A DNA stretch of 64,000 bases, taken from positions 1 to 64,000 of the forward strand of contig JAFQLQ010000008.1 in assembly GCA_017414505.1 (NCBI GenBank). Reading direction: 5' to 3'. This DNA comes from Clostridia bacterium (GTDB lineage: Bacteria; Bacillota; Clostridia; UMGS1840; HGM11507). The notes under the pieces were generated by a model. It was not told the origin of the DNA and did not search any database. It worked only from the letters and a program-made list of their open reading frames with translations. This document shows positions 49,537 through 58,852 of this stretch, piece by piece (position 1 is the stretch's first letter; each line of letters begins with the position of its first letter). The position numbers were made by a program, and so were the translations under genes.

Positions 49537-49540
49537 TTTA

Positions 49541-50329
49541 TTACCTCATAATAAAATTGCCCAGTCTTCCTGTTTTTTCGCCATCGCGACGATAGGAATA
49601 AAAGAGCTCGTTATCGCACATAGTACATAATTCGCACACATCAATATTCTCTTTTGGAATACCTGCGTTTAAAAGAATATCGGTGTTTATTTTTTTTAAA
49701 TCAAGATTATATTTCCCGTTTGGCTTGTAAACGGAAGCATTTTCATAACCTTCAAAAACATCGGCAACCTCACCGGAAACTTCAAAACAACATTTTGAAA
49801 TACAGGGCCCGATTGCACAGATTATATCCTCCAAAGGAATATTTAATTCCCCGGTAAAAATTTTAACAGCTTTTTCTGTTATCTTTTTTTCTGTTCCTCG
49901 CCATCCGGAATGAACCGCACAAACAGCTCTGTTATTTTTATCCGCAATAAGAACAGGAACACAGTCGGCGGTGAACACACATAGCGGAGCATTTTTTTCA
50001 ATTGTATAAATTCCGTCGGTATCGTTAAAATCCGTTTCTTTTGAAATGCCCATACCAATACGGTTTTTGGTTATTTTTTCAATGTGGTCAGTATGAGTCT
50101 GAGCCGCCTTTGTAATTTTTTCAAAGTTGACACCGAAATAATCTGCAACTTTTTTGTAGCTGTCTACGGTTTCTTCATAAGGAAAGCCTTCACGAAAGCC
50201 AAAATTAACTCCGTTTACTGTTTTTCGCTTAGTATCTTTTACAGTTGAAAACATATGTGCTATGCCATATTTATCAAATAAATCTGACTTTATAACGGTC
50301 ATACCGTTGAAATTTGCGGAATAAAACAT
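49541..50329 (-). CDS. pgeF: Peptidoglycan editing factor PgeF (YfiH, laccase-like)
   Basis: Removes wrongly incorporated serine from peptidoglycan precursors in E. coli; also described as a purine nucleoside-active multicopper-oxidase-like fold. 262 residues. AAQTHTDHI, CVFTADCVPVL, AVHSGWRGTEKKI and the AIGPCISKCCFEV motif carry the conserved His and Cys metal ligands. It is 3 bp from ribF and 4 bp from the binding-protein gene. Confidence 0.94.
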   Translation of the reverse strand: MFYSANFNGMTVIKSDLFDKYGIAHMFSTVKDTKRKTVNGVNFGFREGFPYEETVDSYKKVADYFGVNFEKITKAAQTHTDHIEKITKNRIGMGISKETDFNDTDGIYTIEKNAPLCVFTADCVPVLIADKNNRAVCAVHSGWRGTEKKITEKAVKIFTGELNIPLEDIICAIGPCISKCCFEVSGEVADVFEGYENASVYKPNGKYNLDLKKINTDILLNAGIPKENIDVCELCTMCDNELFYSYRRDGEKTGRLGNFIMR

Positions 50330-50332
50330 AAA

Positions 50333-51232
50333 CTACCTCATTAATTCTGCATTTTTTATATCGTTTTTGATTGTTTCAATCAGTTCATCGGGAGAGGTGA
50401 ATTTTTTCTCTTCTCTTAAAAAATCGTAAAAATACACAGTAATTTCCTCACCGTATATATCGCCCTCAAATCCGATAATATGAGTTTCACTAAGATATTT
50501 TTTTTCTCCGAAAGTAGGAGCGTTTCCCACATTGGTTATGCTTTTGTAAAGCTTACCGTCAACATCGGTTTCAGAAAGATAAACTCCCCTTTTAAGCTTA
50601 ACAGACATCTTATCAAAATATACATTGGCAGTAGGGAAATCAAGAGTTCTGCCAATATGATTCCCCTGCTCAACTTTGCCGGAAATATTATATATATAGC
50701 CTGAAAATTCATTGGCTTTTTTTATTTCTCCGTTTTTAAGAAAATTACGTATTACGGTACTTGAAACAATAATACCGTCACGCTTTACACCGTCTTTAAC
50801 AGTAAGAGAAAAACCGTATTTACAGGAAAGCTCCAAAAGAGTAGAAGCCGTTCCCTGCTTGTTTTTCCCGAAAGTATAATTAAAACCGCAAACAATACTG
50901 CAAGCGTTAAGGCTTTCAGAAAGCCACTCTTTTACGAAAGCCTCGGGAGAAGTGTTGCGGAATTTTTCTGTAAGATAGAAAACATAAATTCTTTCAATTC
51001 CAAGAGCAGAAAGAATTTCATATTTTTTTTCGGAAGTAATAATTTTTTCCGAAAAATTTTCCGGCTCAAAAACTGCCGCCGCAGGAATAAGACTGTTTTC
51101 TTCGGCTGTTTTTACAGTTTCCAGAGCAAGCGATTTATGCCCTGAGTGCATACCGTCGAAAGTGCCAAGACAAATCGCAAGCTTATCTTCATTTTTCAGT
51201 TTTGTATCATCATAAATTTTAATAATTTCCAT
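50333..51232 (-). CDS. ribF: Bifunctional riboflavin kinase / FAD synthetase
   Basis: Converts riboflavin to FMN and FAD. 299 residues from ATG 51232. N-terminal nucleotidyltransferase domain with LGTFDGMHSGHKSLA (HxGH, about residue 24) and SSTVIRNFLKNGEI; the kinase domain begins near 180 with GRTLDFPTANVYF and contains TNVGNAPTFGE. It follows truB directly, as in many firmicutes. Confidence 0.96.
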   Translation of the reverse strand: MEIIKIYDDTKLKNEDKLAICLGTFDGMHSGHKSLALETVKTAEENSLIPAAAVFEPENFSEKIITSEKKYEILSALGIERIYVFYLTEKFRNTSPEAFVKEWLSESLNACSIVCGFNYTFGKNKQGTASTLLELSCKYGFSLTVKDGVKRDGIIVSSTVIRNFLKNGEIKKANEFSGYIYNISGKVEQGNHIGRTLDFPTANVYFDKMSVKLKRGVYLSETDVDGKLYKSITNVGNAPTFGEKKYLSETHIIGFEGDIYGEEITVYFYDFLREEKKFTSPDELIETIKNDIKNAELMR

Positions 51233-51237
51233 AGTTA

Positions 51238-52143
51238 TCAATAAAAGCTTTTAAAAGATTTTAAAACTGTTCTTTCCTTTGCATCCTGTTCAACTCGTGC
51301 AAGGGCAAGAAAATCACGTTTTTCGTTATAAATTCTGATAAAATCGCCTGTTCGGTTACTGTACTTAGCAGCAAGTACCGGTATTCCGTTTATGAATTTC
51401 TTTTCTCTGTCCTCATTTAGAGTATATTCATCATAACAGCCAAGAAAAACATCGGTAGGAATAATTTTATCCTTCAGAGCTTCAAAGCCCTTTTCTTTGA
51501 TTTCTGTAAGCTTTACGGTGTCGTTATCAGAAACTGAAAACTCACCGCAACCTGTTCTGCGAAGCTCTGTCATAGTTGCACCGCAGCCAAGCTTTTCGCC
51601 AATATCATAAATAAGAGAACGGATGTAGGTTCCTTTTGAACAGTATACATCAATTTCGGCAGTATCGTTTTCAATATTCAGAATATCAATATTGAAAATT
51701 TCGATATCGGCCGCTTTTCTTTCTATTTCAACACCTCGTCTTGCAAGGTCATAAAGCTTTACACCGTTTACTTTTTTGGCAGAATACATAGGCGGAATCT
51801 GCTTTTGTTTTCCAACAAAAGATTTAATTGCCGCCTCAACTTCACTTTTACTGCAATCGGGTGTTTTTTCGTATAAAATTTCACCCGTAATATCATATGT
51901 ATCAGTTTTTATGCCAAGCTTAAGCTTTGCACGGTAGCTTTTCTTACCGTCCGAAACAAGCTCGGCAATTTTTGTTGCTTTTCCAAGGCAAATGGGCAGA
52001 ACACCGGTAGCCATAGGGTCCAAAGTTCCCGTATGCCCCACTCTTTTCATTCCAAGAGCCTTTCTTACTATATTTACGCAATCGTGCGAGGTAAAATCCT
52101 TTGCTTTATCCACCACAACAATTCCGTTAATCTCATTTGTCAT
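51238..52143 (-). CDS. truB: tRNA pseudouridine(55) synthase TruB
   Basis: Forms pseudouridine 55 in the T loop of tRNAs. 301 residues. MKRVGHTGTLDPMATGVLPI holds the catalytic aspartate (about residue 40); YSAKKVNGVKLYDLARRG and the CSKGTYIRSLIYDIG segment follow. It overlaps nrnA by 4 bp. Confidence 0.97.
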   Translation of the reverse strand: MTNEINGIVVVDKAKDFTSHDCVNIVRKALGMKRVGHTGTLDPMATGVLPICLGKATKIAELVSDGKKSYRAKLKLGIKTDTYDITGEILYEKTPDCSKSEVEAAIKSFVGKQKQIPPMYSAKKVNGVKLYDLARRGVEIERKAADIEIFNIDILNIENDTAEIDVYCSKGTYIRSLIYDIGEKLGCGATMTELRRTGCGEFSVSDNDTVKLTEIKEKGFEALKDKIIPTDVFLGCYDEYTLNEDREKKFINGIPVLAAKYSNRTGDFIRIYNEKRDFLALARVEQDAKERTVLKSFKSFY

Positions 52144-53093
52144 AAATTATTTTCCTCAAGAGCAATTTCAATTTCTTTAATAAGCTGTTCTTTCAGTTCA
52201 GCCAGATTGCCGCCCGGAACTGTTATGCCCGAAGCTCGAACATGGCCTCCGCCGCCGAATTTTGCGGCAATTTGCGAAACATCTACAATTTTATCCGACC
52301 TTAACGAAACCTTAACCTTACCGGATTCGGCTTCGGTTATTAAAGCACCAACCTCAACGCCTCTCACGCTTCTGGGGAGAGCCGCAATTCCGTTTAAATC
52401 GCTGTTTTCAATTTTTTCACTTTTACAAGCCTTGTTGTCAAGCACACAAACACAGCATTTGCCGTTATGGTAAAACTCCATACGCTCTATACAATACGCA
52501 GTAATCTTAAGCTTTTTATAGGTCTTTTCCTGCATAAACATATTGTTGAAATCGTAAAAATCTATTCCGTATTTCATCATTTCGGCAATAATGTTATGAG
52601 TTTTTGAAGATGTGTTTGAAAACATAAATCCGCCGGTATCCGTAAGAAGTGCCACATAAATTCCGCTTGCAATCTCTTTGTCAAAGGGAATTTCCATTTT
52701 GTTTATAAGGTCGTAAACAATTTCGCCTGCTGCCGCCGCACCGCCATCCACATAGTTGTATTTTCCGAAGTTGTCGTTGGAATAATGATGGTCGATATTT
52801 GCGGTTTCACCTTCATAATATTTTCCAAGATCACCAAGACGCTTTAAATCTCCGCAATCAACGGAAAGAATAAGGTCGTAGTCTTTTTCGGGAACAGTGT
52901 ATAAAACCGAGTCCTCAAAATAGCCAAATTCATCGCCAAGCTTACTGTTTAAAACAATATCTGCCTGCTTACCTGCTCTTTCAAGAGCTTTTTTTACTGC
53001 ATAGCAGGAACCGACGGCATCGCCGTCGGGATTTATATGTGTTAAAATCAATATTTTTTCAGCACGCTCAAGTGCTTTTATAATATTTTCCAT
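52140..53093 (-). CDS. nrnA: DHH/DHHA1 phosphoesterase, bifunctional oligoribonuclease/PAP phosphatase NrnA
   Basis: Degrades short RNAs and pAp. 317 residues. LTHINPDGDAVGS (D-x-D region), SVDCGDLKRLG, IDHHYSNDNFG (DHH) and LLTDTGGF supply the metal site; the C-terminal DHHA1 domain ends with GGGHVRASGITV. It lies between rbfA (1 bp gap) and truB (overlap), the normal firmicute order. Confidence 0.95.
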   Translation of the reverse strand: MENIIKALERAEKILILTHINPDGDAVGSCYAVKKALERAGKQADIVLNSKLGDEFGYFEDSVLYTVPEKDYDLILSVDCGDLKRLGDLGKYYEGETANIDHHYSNDNFGKYNYVDGGAAAAGEIVYDLINKMEIPFDKEIASGIYVALLTDTGGFMFSNTSSKTHNIIAEMMKYGIDFYDFNNMFMQEKTYKKLKITAYCIERMEFYHNGKCCVCVLDNKACKSEKIENSDLNGIAALPRSVRGVEVGALITEAESGKVKVSLRSDKIVDVSQIAAKFGGGGHVRASGITVPGGNLAELKEQLIKEIEIALEENNL

Positions 53094-53094
53094 A

Positions 53095-53445
53095 CTATAC
53101 CTCTTTGTTGTTGATTTTATTGATTATATCCGTAATATGTGAACCGTATTCAATAGAATCGTCAATAAGGAAAGTAAATTCGGGAGTGGCACGAAGCCCT
53201 AAACGTCTGCTTACTTCAGTTCTTACAAAGCCGTGTGCACTTTTAAGTCCTTTAAGAGCATTCTGCTTTTCATCATCTGTTCCAAGCATAGAAACGTAAA
53301 CCTTGGCGAATTTCAAGTCCTTGGTAACTTCAACTTTTACAACAGAAATAAGCTGAGGAACTCTCGGATCCTTTATTTCCCTTAAAATGGAACTTAATTC
53401 CCTTTTCATTTCATTGTTTATTTTCTGTCCTCTGTATGATGCCAT
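53095..53445 (-). CDS. rbfA: Ribosome-binding factor A
   Basis: KH-fold factor for late maturation of the 30S subunit. 116 residues. REIKDPRVPQLISVVKVEVTKD in the core and the FTFLIDDSIEYGSHI ending match the family. It starts 16 bp behind infB. Confidence 0.96.
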   Translation of the reverse strand: MASYRGQKINNEMKRELSSILREIKDPRVPQLISVVKVEVTKDLKFAKVYVSMLGTDDEKQNALKGLKSAHGFVRTEVSRRLGLRATPEFTFLIDDSIEYGSHITDIINKINNKEV

Positions 53446-53461
53446 TTAAACACCTCTTTAA

Positions 53462-55852
53462 TTACTGTTTAACTTCTTCCTGAATGAAGCATTCAATAAT
53501 ATCTTCAACCTTGATATCATTGTATTTTTCAATTCCGAGACCGCATTCAAAGCCTTCTGCAACTTCTTTAACGTCATCCTTGAATCTCTTTAATGAGTTT
53601 AAGTGACCTTCAAATATAACGATACCGTCTCTGACAACACGAACATCGCAGTTTCTCTGAATTGAACCGTCTTTAACATAACATCCGGCAATAGTACCAA
53701 CACCGGTAATTTTGTATGTTTCTCTGATTTCGGCATGACCGATAACCTTTTCAACATACTTGGGTGCAAGCATACCTTTCATAGCCGCTTCTATTTCTTC
53801 AATAGCCTGATAAATAACTCTGTACAGACGGATTTCAACGTTTTCACGTTCAGCCGAAGCAGTAGCGCCCGCATTAGGTCTTACATTAAAGCCTACAATA
53901 ATAGCATTGGAAGCATTTGCAAGCATAACGTCAGATTCGTTAACCGCACCAACGGCACCGTGAATTACGTTTACACGAACTTCCTCGTTGGAAAGCTTTA
54001 CAAGTGACTGACGAACAGCTTCAACAGACCCCTGAACGTCTGCTTTTACTATTATGTTCAGATCTTTTACATTTCCTTCATTAATATGAGCAAAAAGATT
54101 ATCCAGTGTAACCTTACTCTGAGCCTTGAACTGTTCTTCCTTCTGGTCAAATTTTCTGGATTCGATAAGCTGTTTTGCTTTTCTTTCATCACTTACGGCG
54201 TTGAATGTATCACCGCCGGTGGGAACTTCGCCAAGACCAACAATCTCAACAGGCATGGAAGGACCTGCAATTTTAACGTTTTTACCCTTATCGTTAATCA
54301 TTGCTCTTACTTTACCGGAGGTGGTTCCGGCAACAACGTAATCGCCTACGTGCAAAGTACCTTTCTGAACAAGAACAGTAGCAACCGGGCCTCTTCCTTT
54401 ATCCAGCTTTGCTTCAATAACAATACCTTCAGCAGGTCTGTTGGGATTAGCTTTAAGCTCCTTAACTTCTGCAACAAGAAGAACCATTTCAAGAAGCTTA
54501 TCAATATTTTCGTGTTTTAACGCAGATACGGGAACACAGATTGTATCACCGCCCCATTCTTCGGGAACAAGGTCATACTCTGTAAGAGCCTGCATAACTC
54601 TGTCAGGGTTTGCACCCTCTTTATCCATTTTATTAATAGCAACAATAATTGTTACGTTGGCAGCCTTAGCATGATTAATAGCCTCAACTGTCTGCGGCAT
54701 AATTCCGTCGTCTGCCGCAACAACCAGAATAGCAATATCGGTAGCCTGCGCACCTCTTGCACGCATAGCTGTAAACGCTTCATGACCGGGAGTATCAAGG
54801 AAGGTTATATCCTTACCGTCAACATTAACACGGTAAGCACCGATGTGCTGAGTAATACCTCCGGCTTCGGTGGAGGTAACATTTGCATTTCTTATTGCAT
54901 CAAGAAGTGAAGTTTTACCATGGTCAACGTGCCCCATAACAACAACAACGGGACTTCTTTCCTGCATATCTTCTTCATTATCCTCTTCCTGAACAAAAAG
55001 CTGTTCTTCCAGAGAAAGAATAATTTCTCTTTCATAAGTTGCACCAAGCTCTTCGGTGATAAGAGCAGCGGTATCGAAATCTACCATCTGATTTAATGAA
55101 ATCATATCTCCGGTAAGCATCATAATCTGCTTGATAACCTCTGATGAAGTCTTTTTCAAACGTGTAGCAAGCTCAGCAACGGTGATTTCGTTGGGGATTT
55201 TGATGTGAACGGGCTCAATTTTCTTGGGCTCGTTTTTCTTTTTATTCTTGTCAAACTTATCCATTTTTTTGGATGGGCCGTAACCGCCCTTTTTGATTTT
55301 CTGCTTTTTATTTGCAGTTCCGTAAATGTCGTCGGTAGTAAGTATTTTTTCGATTTTTTCATCGTCCATTTTATCAAGGTCTACATTGGAGGTTCTTGTA
55401 TCAACGTATCTTACCTTTTTCTCAATAGGAGCATCCATAACCTTTTTAAGCTCTTCTTCGTCAACTACAGCAGGCTTTTTAACCTCTTTGACCTTTTCTG
55501 TTTTGGGAGCCTTTTCGGTTTTTGCAGGAGCTTTTTCTTTCTTTTCTCCTTTTACAGGTTTGGATTCTTTTTCGCTCTTTTCTGATTTTTCCGCCTTGGG
55601 TGCTTCCTCTTTTACTTCTTCTTTTTCGGGAGCAGCTACTTCTTCGGGAGAGTTGTATTTTTCAATAAACTCCTCGATAGAATCCACAGCGTATTTCTTT
55701 GTATAGTAAGAAAATACTATATCAAGTTCTTTTTCCTCCAGTGTGCTTTTCTGGGTTTTCTGAGTTACGCCCAGCTCGTTAAGATAAGCAACAATCTCCT
55801 TACTTCCGATATTAAACTCTTTAGATAATTCATGCAATCTTCTTTTAAGCAT
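53462..55852 (-). CDS. infB: Translation initiation factor IF-2
   Basis: Delivers initiator tRNA to the ribosome. 796 residues. N-terminal IF2-N helices (about 1-55), then a Lys/Glu/Ala/Pro-rich low-complexity linker (about 70-220), a second IF2-N region near 225, the G domain starting at [18 protein letters not shown] (about 302) with DTPGHEAF and NKMD, and domains II-IV to the end. Within the nusA operon, after ylxQ. Confidence 0.97.
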   Translation of the reverse strand: MLKRRLHELSKEFNIGSKEIVAYLNELGVTQKTQKSTLEEKELDIVFSYYTKKYAVDSIEEFIEKYNSPEEVAAPEKEEVKEEAPKAEKSEKSEKESKPVKGEKKEKAPAKTEKAPKTEKVKEVKKPAVVDEEELKKVMDAPIEKKVRYVDTRTSNVDLDKMDDEKIEKILTTDDIYGTANKKQKIKKGGYGPSKKMDKFDKNKKKNEPKKIEPVHIKIPNEITVAELATRLKKTSSEVIKQIMMLTGDMISLNQMVDFDTAALITEELGATYEREIILSLEEQLFVQEEDNEEDMQERSPVVVVMGHVDHGKTSLLDAIRNANVTSTEAGGITQHIGAYRVNVDGKDITFLDTPGHEAFTAMRARGAQATDIAILVVAADDGIMPQTVEAINHAKAANVTIIVAINKMDKEGANPDRVMQALTEYDLVPEEWGGDTICVPVSALKHENIDKLLEMVLLVAEVKELKANPNRPAEGIVIEAKLDKGRGPVATVLVQKGTLHVGDYVVAGTTSGKVRAMINDKGKNVKIAGPSMPVEIVGLGEVPTGGDTFNAVSDERKAKQLIESRKFDQKEEQFKAQSKVTLDNLFAHINEGNVKDLNIIVKADVQGSVEAVRQSLVKLSNEEVRVNVIHGAVGAVNESDVMLANASNAIIVGFNVRPNAGATASAERENVEIRLYRVIYQAIEEIEAAMKGMLAPKYVEKVIGHAEIRETYKITGVGTIAGCYVKDGSIQRNCDVRVVRDGIVIFEGHLNSLKRFKDDVKEVAEGFECGLGIEKYNDIKVEDIIECFIQEEVKQ

Positions 55853-55915
55853 AAAATCAGTCCTTTCTGTTCCGGATAGTAAACCTTGAAAGATTAAATC
55901 AAAATCACCGTAAAA

Positions 55916-56236
55916 TTAAATCTTTACATTCCCGTTTGTATTAACAAGGTTCATTAATCCTTTTTTAAAATTCTCGTCCGTAACCGCGGCAATGGCGGTT
56001 TCACTTTTGCCTGTCATTCTTGCCAGGCTTTCTTTTGTTTCCGTTATTATATAAGGAACATTATATTTTTCGCATAGCTTTATAAAATCTTTTTTGGAAT
56101 TTTCGGCACAATCGTCTGCAATAACAATCAGCTTTGCCCTGCCTGCCTTAAGTGTGTCCTCAGCGGCAAAAGCTCCGCTTCTTACCTGCCTTGCTCTTAT
56201 TGCAAGCCCGAAAAGTCCGAGAAATCTATTCTGCAT
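55916..56236 (-). CDS. Ribosomal L7Ae/L30e-family RNA-binding protein YlxQ
   Basis: 106 residues from ATG 56236 (TGGAGAAAT upstream; a TTG at 56257 is less likely). It has the L7Ae fold: FLGLFGLAIRARQVRSG, AKLIVIADDCAENSKK and VPYIITETKESLARMTG. A kink-turn-type RNA-binding protein encoded between ylxR and infB, overlapping ylxR by 11 bp. Its precise role is not settled. Confidence 0.92.
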   Translation of the reverse strand: MQNRFLGLFGLAIRARQVRSGAFAAEDTLKAGRAKLIVIADDCAENSKKDFIKLCEKYNVPYIITETKESLARMTGKSETAIAAVTDENFKKGLMNLVNTNGNVKI

Positions 56237-56501
56237 GATATTTCTCCAGTTCTTCAAGCAGATTTTTATAAATTTCCTCGCTTACCTTACATTTAAAGGA
56301 GCTTTCAAACTGTTTCTTTTTGAATGCTGTTTCAAAGCACTCCCTTGATTTGCAAAGATAAGCACCTCTGCCGTTTTTCTTTCCTGTCGGATCAAGGGAA
56401 ATATTTCCCTCACTGTCCTTAACTACCCGGATAAGTTCTTTCTTATCGAAAGAATTTTTACATCCGACGCATCTTCTTTGCGGCAATTTCTTCATTTCCA
56501 C
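56226..56501 (-). CDS. YlxR/RnpM family RNA-binding protein
   Basis: 91 residues. LPQRRCVGCKNSFDKKELIRVV at the N terminus and GRGAYLCKSRECFETAFKK are the conserved blocks. YlxR is reported to modulate RNase P (RnpM) in Bacillus. It lies 11 bp behind nusA and overlaps ylxQ. Confidence 0.94.
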   Translation of the reverse strand: MEMKKLPQRRCVGCKNSFDKKELIRVVKDSEGNISLDPTGKKNGRGAYLCKSRECFETAFKKKQFESSFKCKVSEEIYKNLLEELEKYHAE

Positions 56502-56512
56502 AAAATCACATC

Positions 56513-57577
56513 CTAAACACTCTTAATGTCTATTTTCCAACCGGTAAGTTTAGCGGCAAGTCTTGCATTCTGACCTTCTTTACCTATAGCAAGCGATAAC
56601 TGTTCTTCAGGAACTTCTACCATACAGCTCTTTTCCTCTTCAAACACTTCAACTCTTAAAACCTTTGAAGGAGCAAGAGCAGCAGTAATGTATTCAACAG
56701 GATTTTCGCTGTAATTTATTATATCAACCTTTTCGCCTCTTAATTCCTTTAAAACGTTTGCAACACGCATTCCCTTTGCACCAACGCAAGCACCGATTGC
56801 ATCAACATCCTTGTTGTTGGAGAAAACTGCAATTTTACTTCTTGAACCGGCTTCTCTGGAAATTGCTTTGATTTCAACAGTTCCGTCAGCAATTTCGGGA
56901 ACTTCCATCTCAAACAAACGTTTTACAAGACCGGGATGAGTTCTGGAAATTACAATCTGTGTTCCCTTCTGGTCATCCTTAACATCAACAACATAAAGAT
57001 ACATTTTTTCACCGGGTACATATTTTTCGGTGGGAACCTGTTCGCTGGGGATAAGCATTGCTTCAACTCTGCCGATTTCCATCATAACATTGTTTTTTGT
57101 ACCTTTTTCAACTCTCTGAATAAGTCCCTGAATAATATCGCCTTTTTTCTCGGTGTATTCATTGCAGATAATTTCTCTTTCCGCTTCTCTTATTCTCTGA
57201 ACAACAACCTGTTTTGCAGTCTGAGCCGCAATTCTTCCGAAAGAACGGGGCATAACATTAACCTCGCAGGTATCTCCCACAGAAAGGCTTTTGCTTAATC
57301 TTCTTGCATCGTCAATAGAAATTTCACTTACGGGGTCGGCAACCTCTTCAACAACTGTTTTTGTTGCGTAAACTCCCATATCACCTGTTTCACGGTTTAC
57401 AAAGCCTCTGTATTCAACAGGTGCTGCCTCAGCCTCTCTTCTTTCCCAGTCTCTCTGGTCATGCTCTTTCTTATAGGCAAAAAGCAAAGCATTTTCAATT
57501 GCTTCTATAAGAATTTCTTTGGATATCCCCTTATCCTTTTCCACCTGGTCAAGGGCAGCCAAAAATTCACTGTTCAT
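56513..57577 (-). CDS. nusA: Transcription termination/antitermination factor NusA
   Basis: RNA polymerase-bound factor controlling pausing and termination. 354 residues: N-terminal domain (about 1-130), S1 domain (about 135-200, with GDIIQGLIQRVEKGTKNN), and two KH domains (VGAKGMRVANVLKELRGEKVD near 275 and IGKEGQNARLAAKLTGWKIDI at the end). It lacks the C-terminal acidic repeats, as usual in firmicutes. In the rimP-nusA-ylxR-ylxQ-infB operon. Confidence 0.97.
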   Translation of the reverse strand: MNSEFLAALDQVEKDKGISKEILIEAIENALLFAYKKEHDQRDWERREAEAAPVEYRGFVNRETGDMGVYATKTVVEEVADPVSEISIDDARRLSKSLSVGDTCEVNVMPRSFGRIAAQTAKQVVVQRIREAEREIICNEYTEKKGDIIQGLIQRVEKGTKNNVMMEIGRVEAMLIPSEQVPTEKYVPGEKMYLYVVDVKDDQKGTQIVISRTHPGLVKRLFEMEVPEIADGTVEIKAISREAGSRSKIAVFSNNKDVDAIGACVGAKGMRVANVLKELRGEKVDIINYSENPVEYITAALAPSKVLRVEVFEEEKSCMVEVPEEQLSLAIGKEGQNARLAAKLTGWKIDIKSV

Positions 57578-57589
57578 TGTTTTTTCCTC

Positions 57590-58054
57590 CTAAAATTCAA
57601 AATGTATTTTAACCTGAGAAATATTTTCTCTTTTAATTATTAACTCTTCATCTGAAATGCTTAAGGTAACATCGCCCTTCTCGCTTCCCGAAACAAGTGT
57701 TCCAATCAGATTTTTAGAGCCGTTTACCGCCTTGAAAAGCTTGATTTCAACATCCTCGCCAACAGCCTCTTCAAAGTGGAAATCGTATTTTAAAACTCTT
57801 TCAATTCCGGGAGAAGAAACCTCTAAAATATAAGCATCTTCAATAAAATCGCCGGCATCAAGCAAATCGGAAAGCTTTCTGCTTACAGTTTCACAATCGT
57901 CAATTGATACTCTGCCGTCTTTTTTATCAATATAAAGTCTCAGAACTCTGTTTGCTCCCTCTTTAACGAATTCGATATCATAAATTCTCACACCGTTTTC
58001 AGTTAAAAATGGCAGAATCATCTCAGAAACCTTATCAGTTATACGGTTTGCCAT
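57590..58054 (-). CDS. rimP: Ribosome maturation factor RimP
   Basis: Needed for 30S subunit maturation. 154 residues, two domains. LRLYIDKKDGRVSIDDCETVSRKLSDLLD and the YILEVSSPGIERVLK motif (about 78) define the family. GGAGGTAATTT precedes the ATG. First gene of the operon, with a promoter and a terminator-like leader hairpin upstream. Confidence 0.96.
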   Translation of the reverse strand: MANRITDKVSEMILPFLTENGVRIYDIEFVKEGANRVLRLYIDKKDGRVSIDDCETVSRKLSDLLDAGDFIEDAYILEVSSPGIERVLKYDFHFEEAVGEDVEIKLFKAVNGSKNLIGTLVSGSEKGDVTLSISDEELIIKRENISQVKIHFEF

Positions 58055-58076
58055 AAATTACCTCCAAACAATTCAA

Positions 58077-58099
58077 AAGAGTGGGCAGAACCCACTCTT
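58077..58099 (-). terminator. Terminator-like hairpin in the rimP-nusA leader
   Basis: AAGAGTGGG / CCCACTCTT with a 5-nt loop, followed by a short T run (TTTTG) on the minus strand, between the promoter and rimP. The weak U tract suits a NusA-stimulated terminator; NusA autoregulates this operon through a leader terminator in B. subtilis. Confidence 0.65.
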
Positions 58100-58128
58100 A
58101 AGTAATACTTTATCCTAACTGTATATAG

Positions 58129-58157
58129 ATTATAACACACTTTTTAATGATTTGCAA
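58129..58157 (-). promoter_or_regulatory. Sigma-A type promoter of the rimP-nusA operon
   Basis: Minus strand: TTGCAA (58152-58157), 17-nt spacer, TATAAT (58129-58134). The -35 box lies in the last codons of the upstream gene. Confidence 0.65.
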
Positions 58158-58749
58158 GTACTTTCTTGATAATTTTCTCAGTAATTTCAACTTTTTCCTT
58201 ATAAAAATCCTCTTTTTCTTCTCCTGCAACCTTAATTCGCTTAACAAGATACTTGTTTTTGAACATATTTGTATCGTCTGTAAAAAGCTTGTTATCTGAA
58301 ATATCTATGTATTCATAGCTCTCACCGTTGTATTCAATTGGCTCGAAAACCTCTCTGCCTTTTAGGAATTCGTATAAATCCGCATCCATTATATAAAGAG
58401 GATTCTGACCGCTTATAATATCAATATCAAACTGCTGAACATACATAGGCTGAGTTTTCAATTCTTCCATTCCGAAAAGCAAACTTTTCACAAAAAGATA
58501 TTTCTGTTCATCTTCGTTAAGGTCTTTTATTTCATCTTTAAAGCTTTCGCTCATAACCTGCTCAACAATTTCGGTATTTGTGGAATTGCCTACGTAAGCA
58601 ACACAGTAATCGGGATCAACACTTCCTATATCCGAAATTACAGTATAAAGAATGCAAAAAACAACAAAAAGACCTGCAATTATATGCCATTTATAATGAT
58701 ACCACAGGGTATTGTCCCACCAGTTTTTAAAAGCACGAATTTTCTCCAT
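58144..58749 (-). CDS. Hypothetical single-pass membrane protein
   Basis: 201 residues from ATG 58749 (TGGAGGCG upstream). A short basic/aromatic N terminus (FKNWWDNTLWYHYKWH) precedes one membrane helix (about 22-42), then an extracytoplasmic domain of about 155 residues rich in acidic residues. No family recognised. The fold may be related to small substrate-binding-like membrane proteins, which I cannot show. Separate from the rimP operon. Confidence 0.65.
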   Translation of the reverse strand: MEKIRAFKNWWDNTLWYHYKWHIIAGLFVVFCILYTVISDIGSVDPDYCVAYVGNSTNTEIVEQVMSESFKDEIKDLNEDEQKYLFVKSLLFGMEELKTQPMYVQQFDIDIISGQNPLYIMDADLYEFLKGREVFEPIEYNGESYEYIDISDNKLFTDDTNMFKNKYLVKRIKVAGEEKEDFYKEKVEITEKIIKKVLANH

Positions 58750-58852
58750 AAATACGCCTCCATATTCAAGAATAGACATATTGTAGCATATTTTTAAAAA
58801 ACATTCAAGCTTTTCTGAAAAAGTTAATATTTTGTTAAATTCCGCTTAAAAA

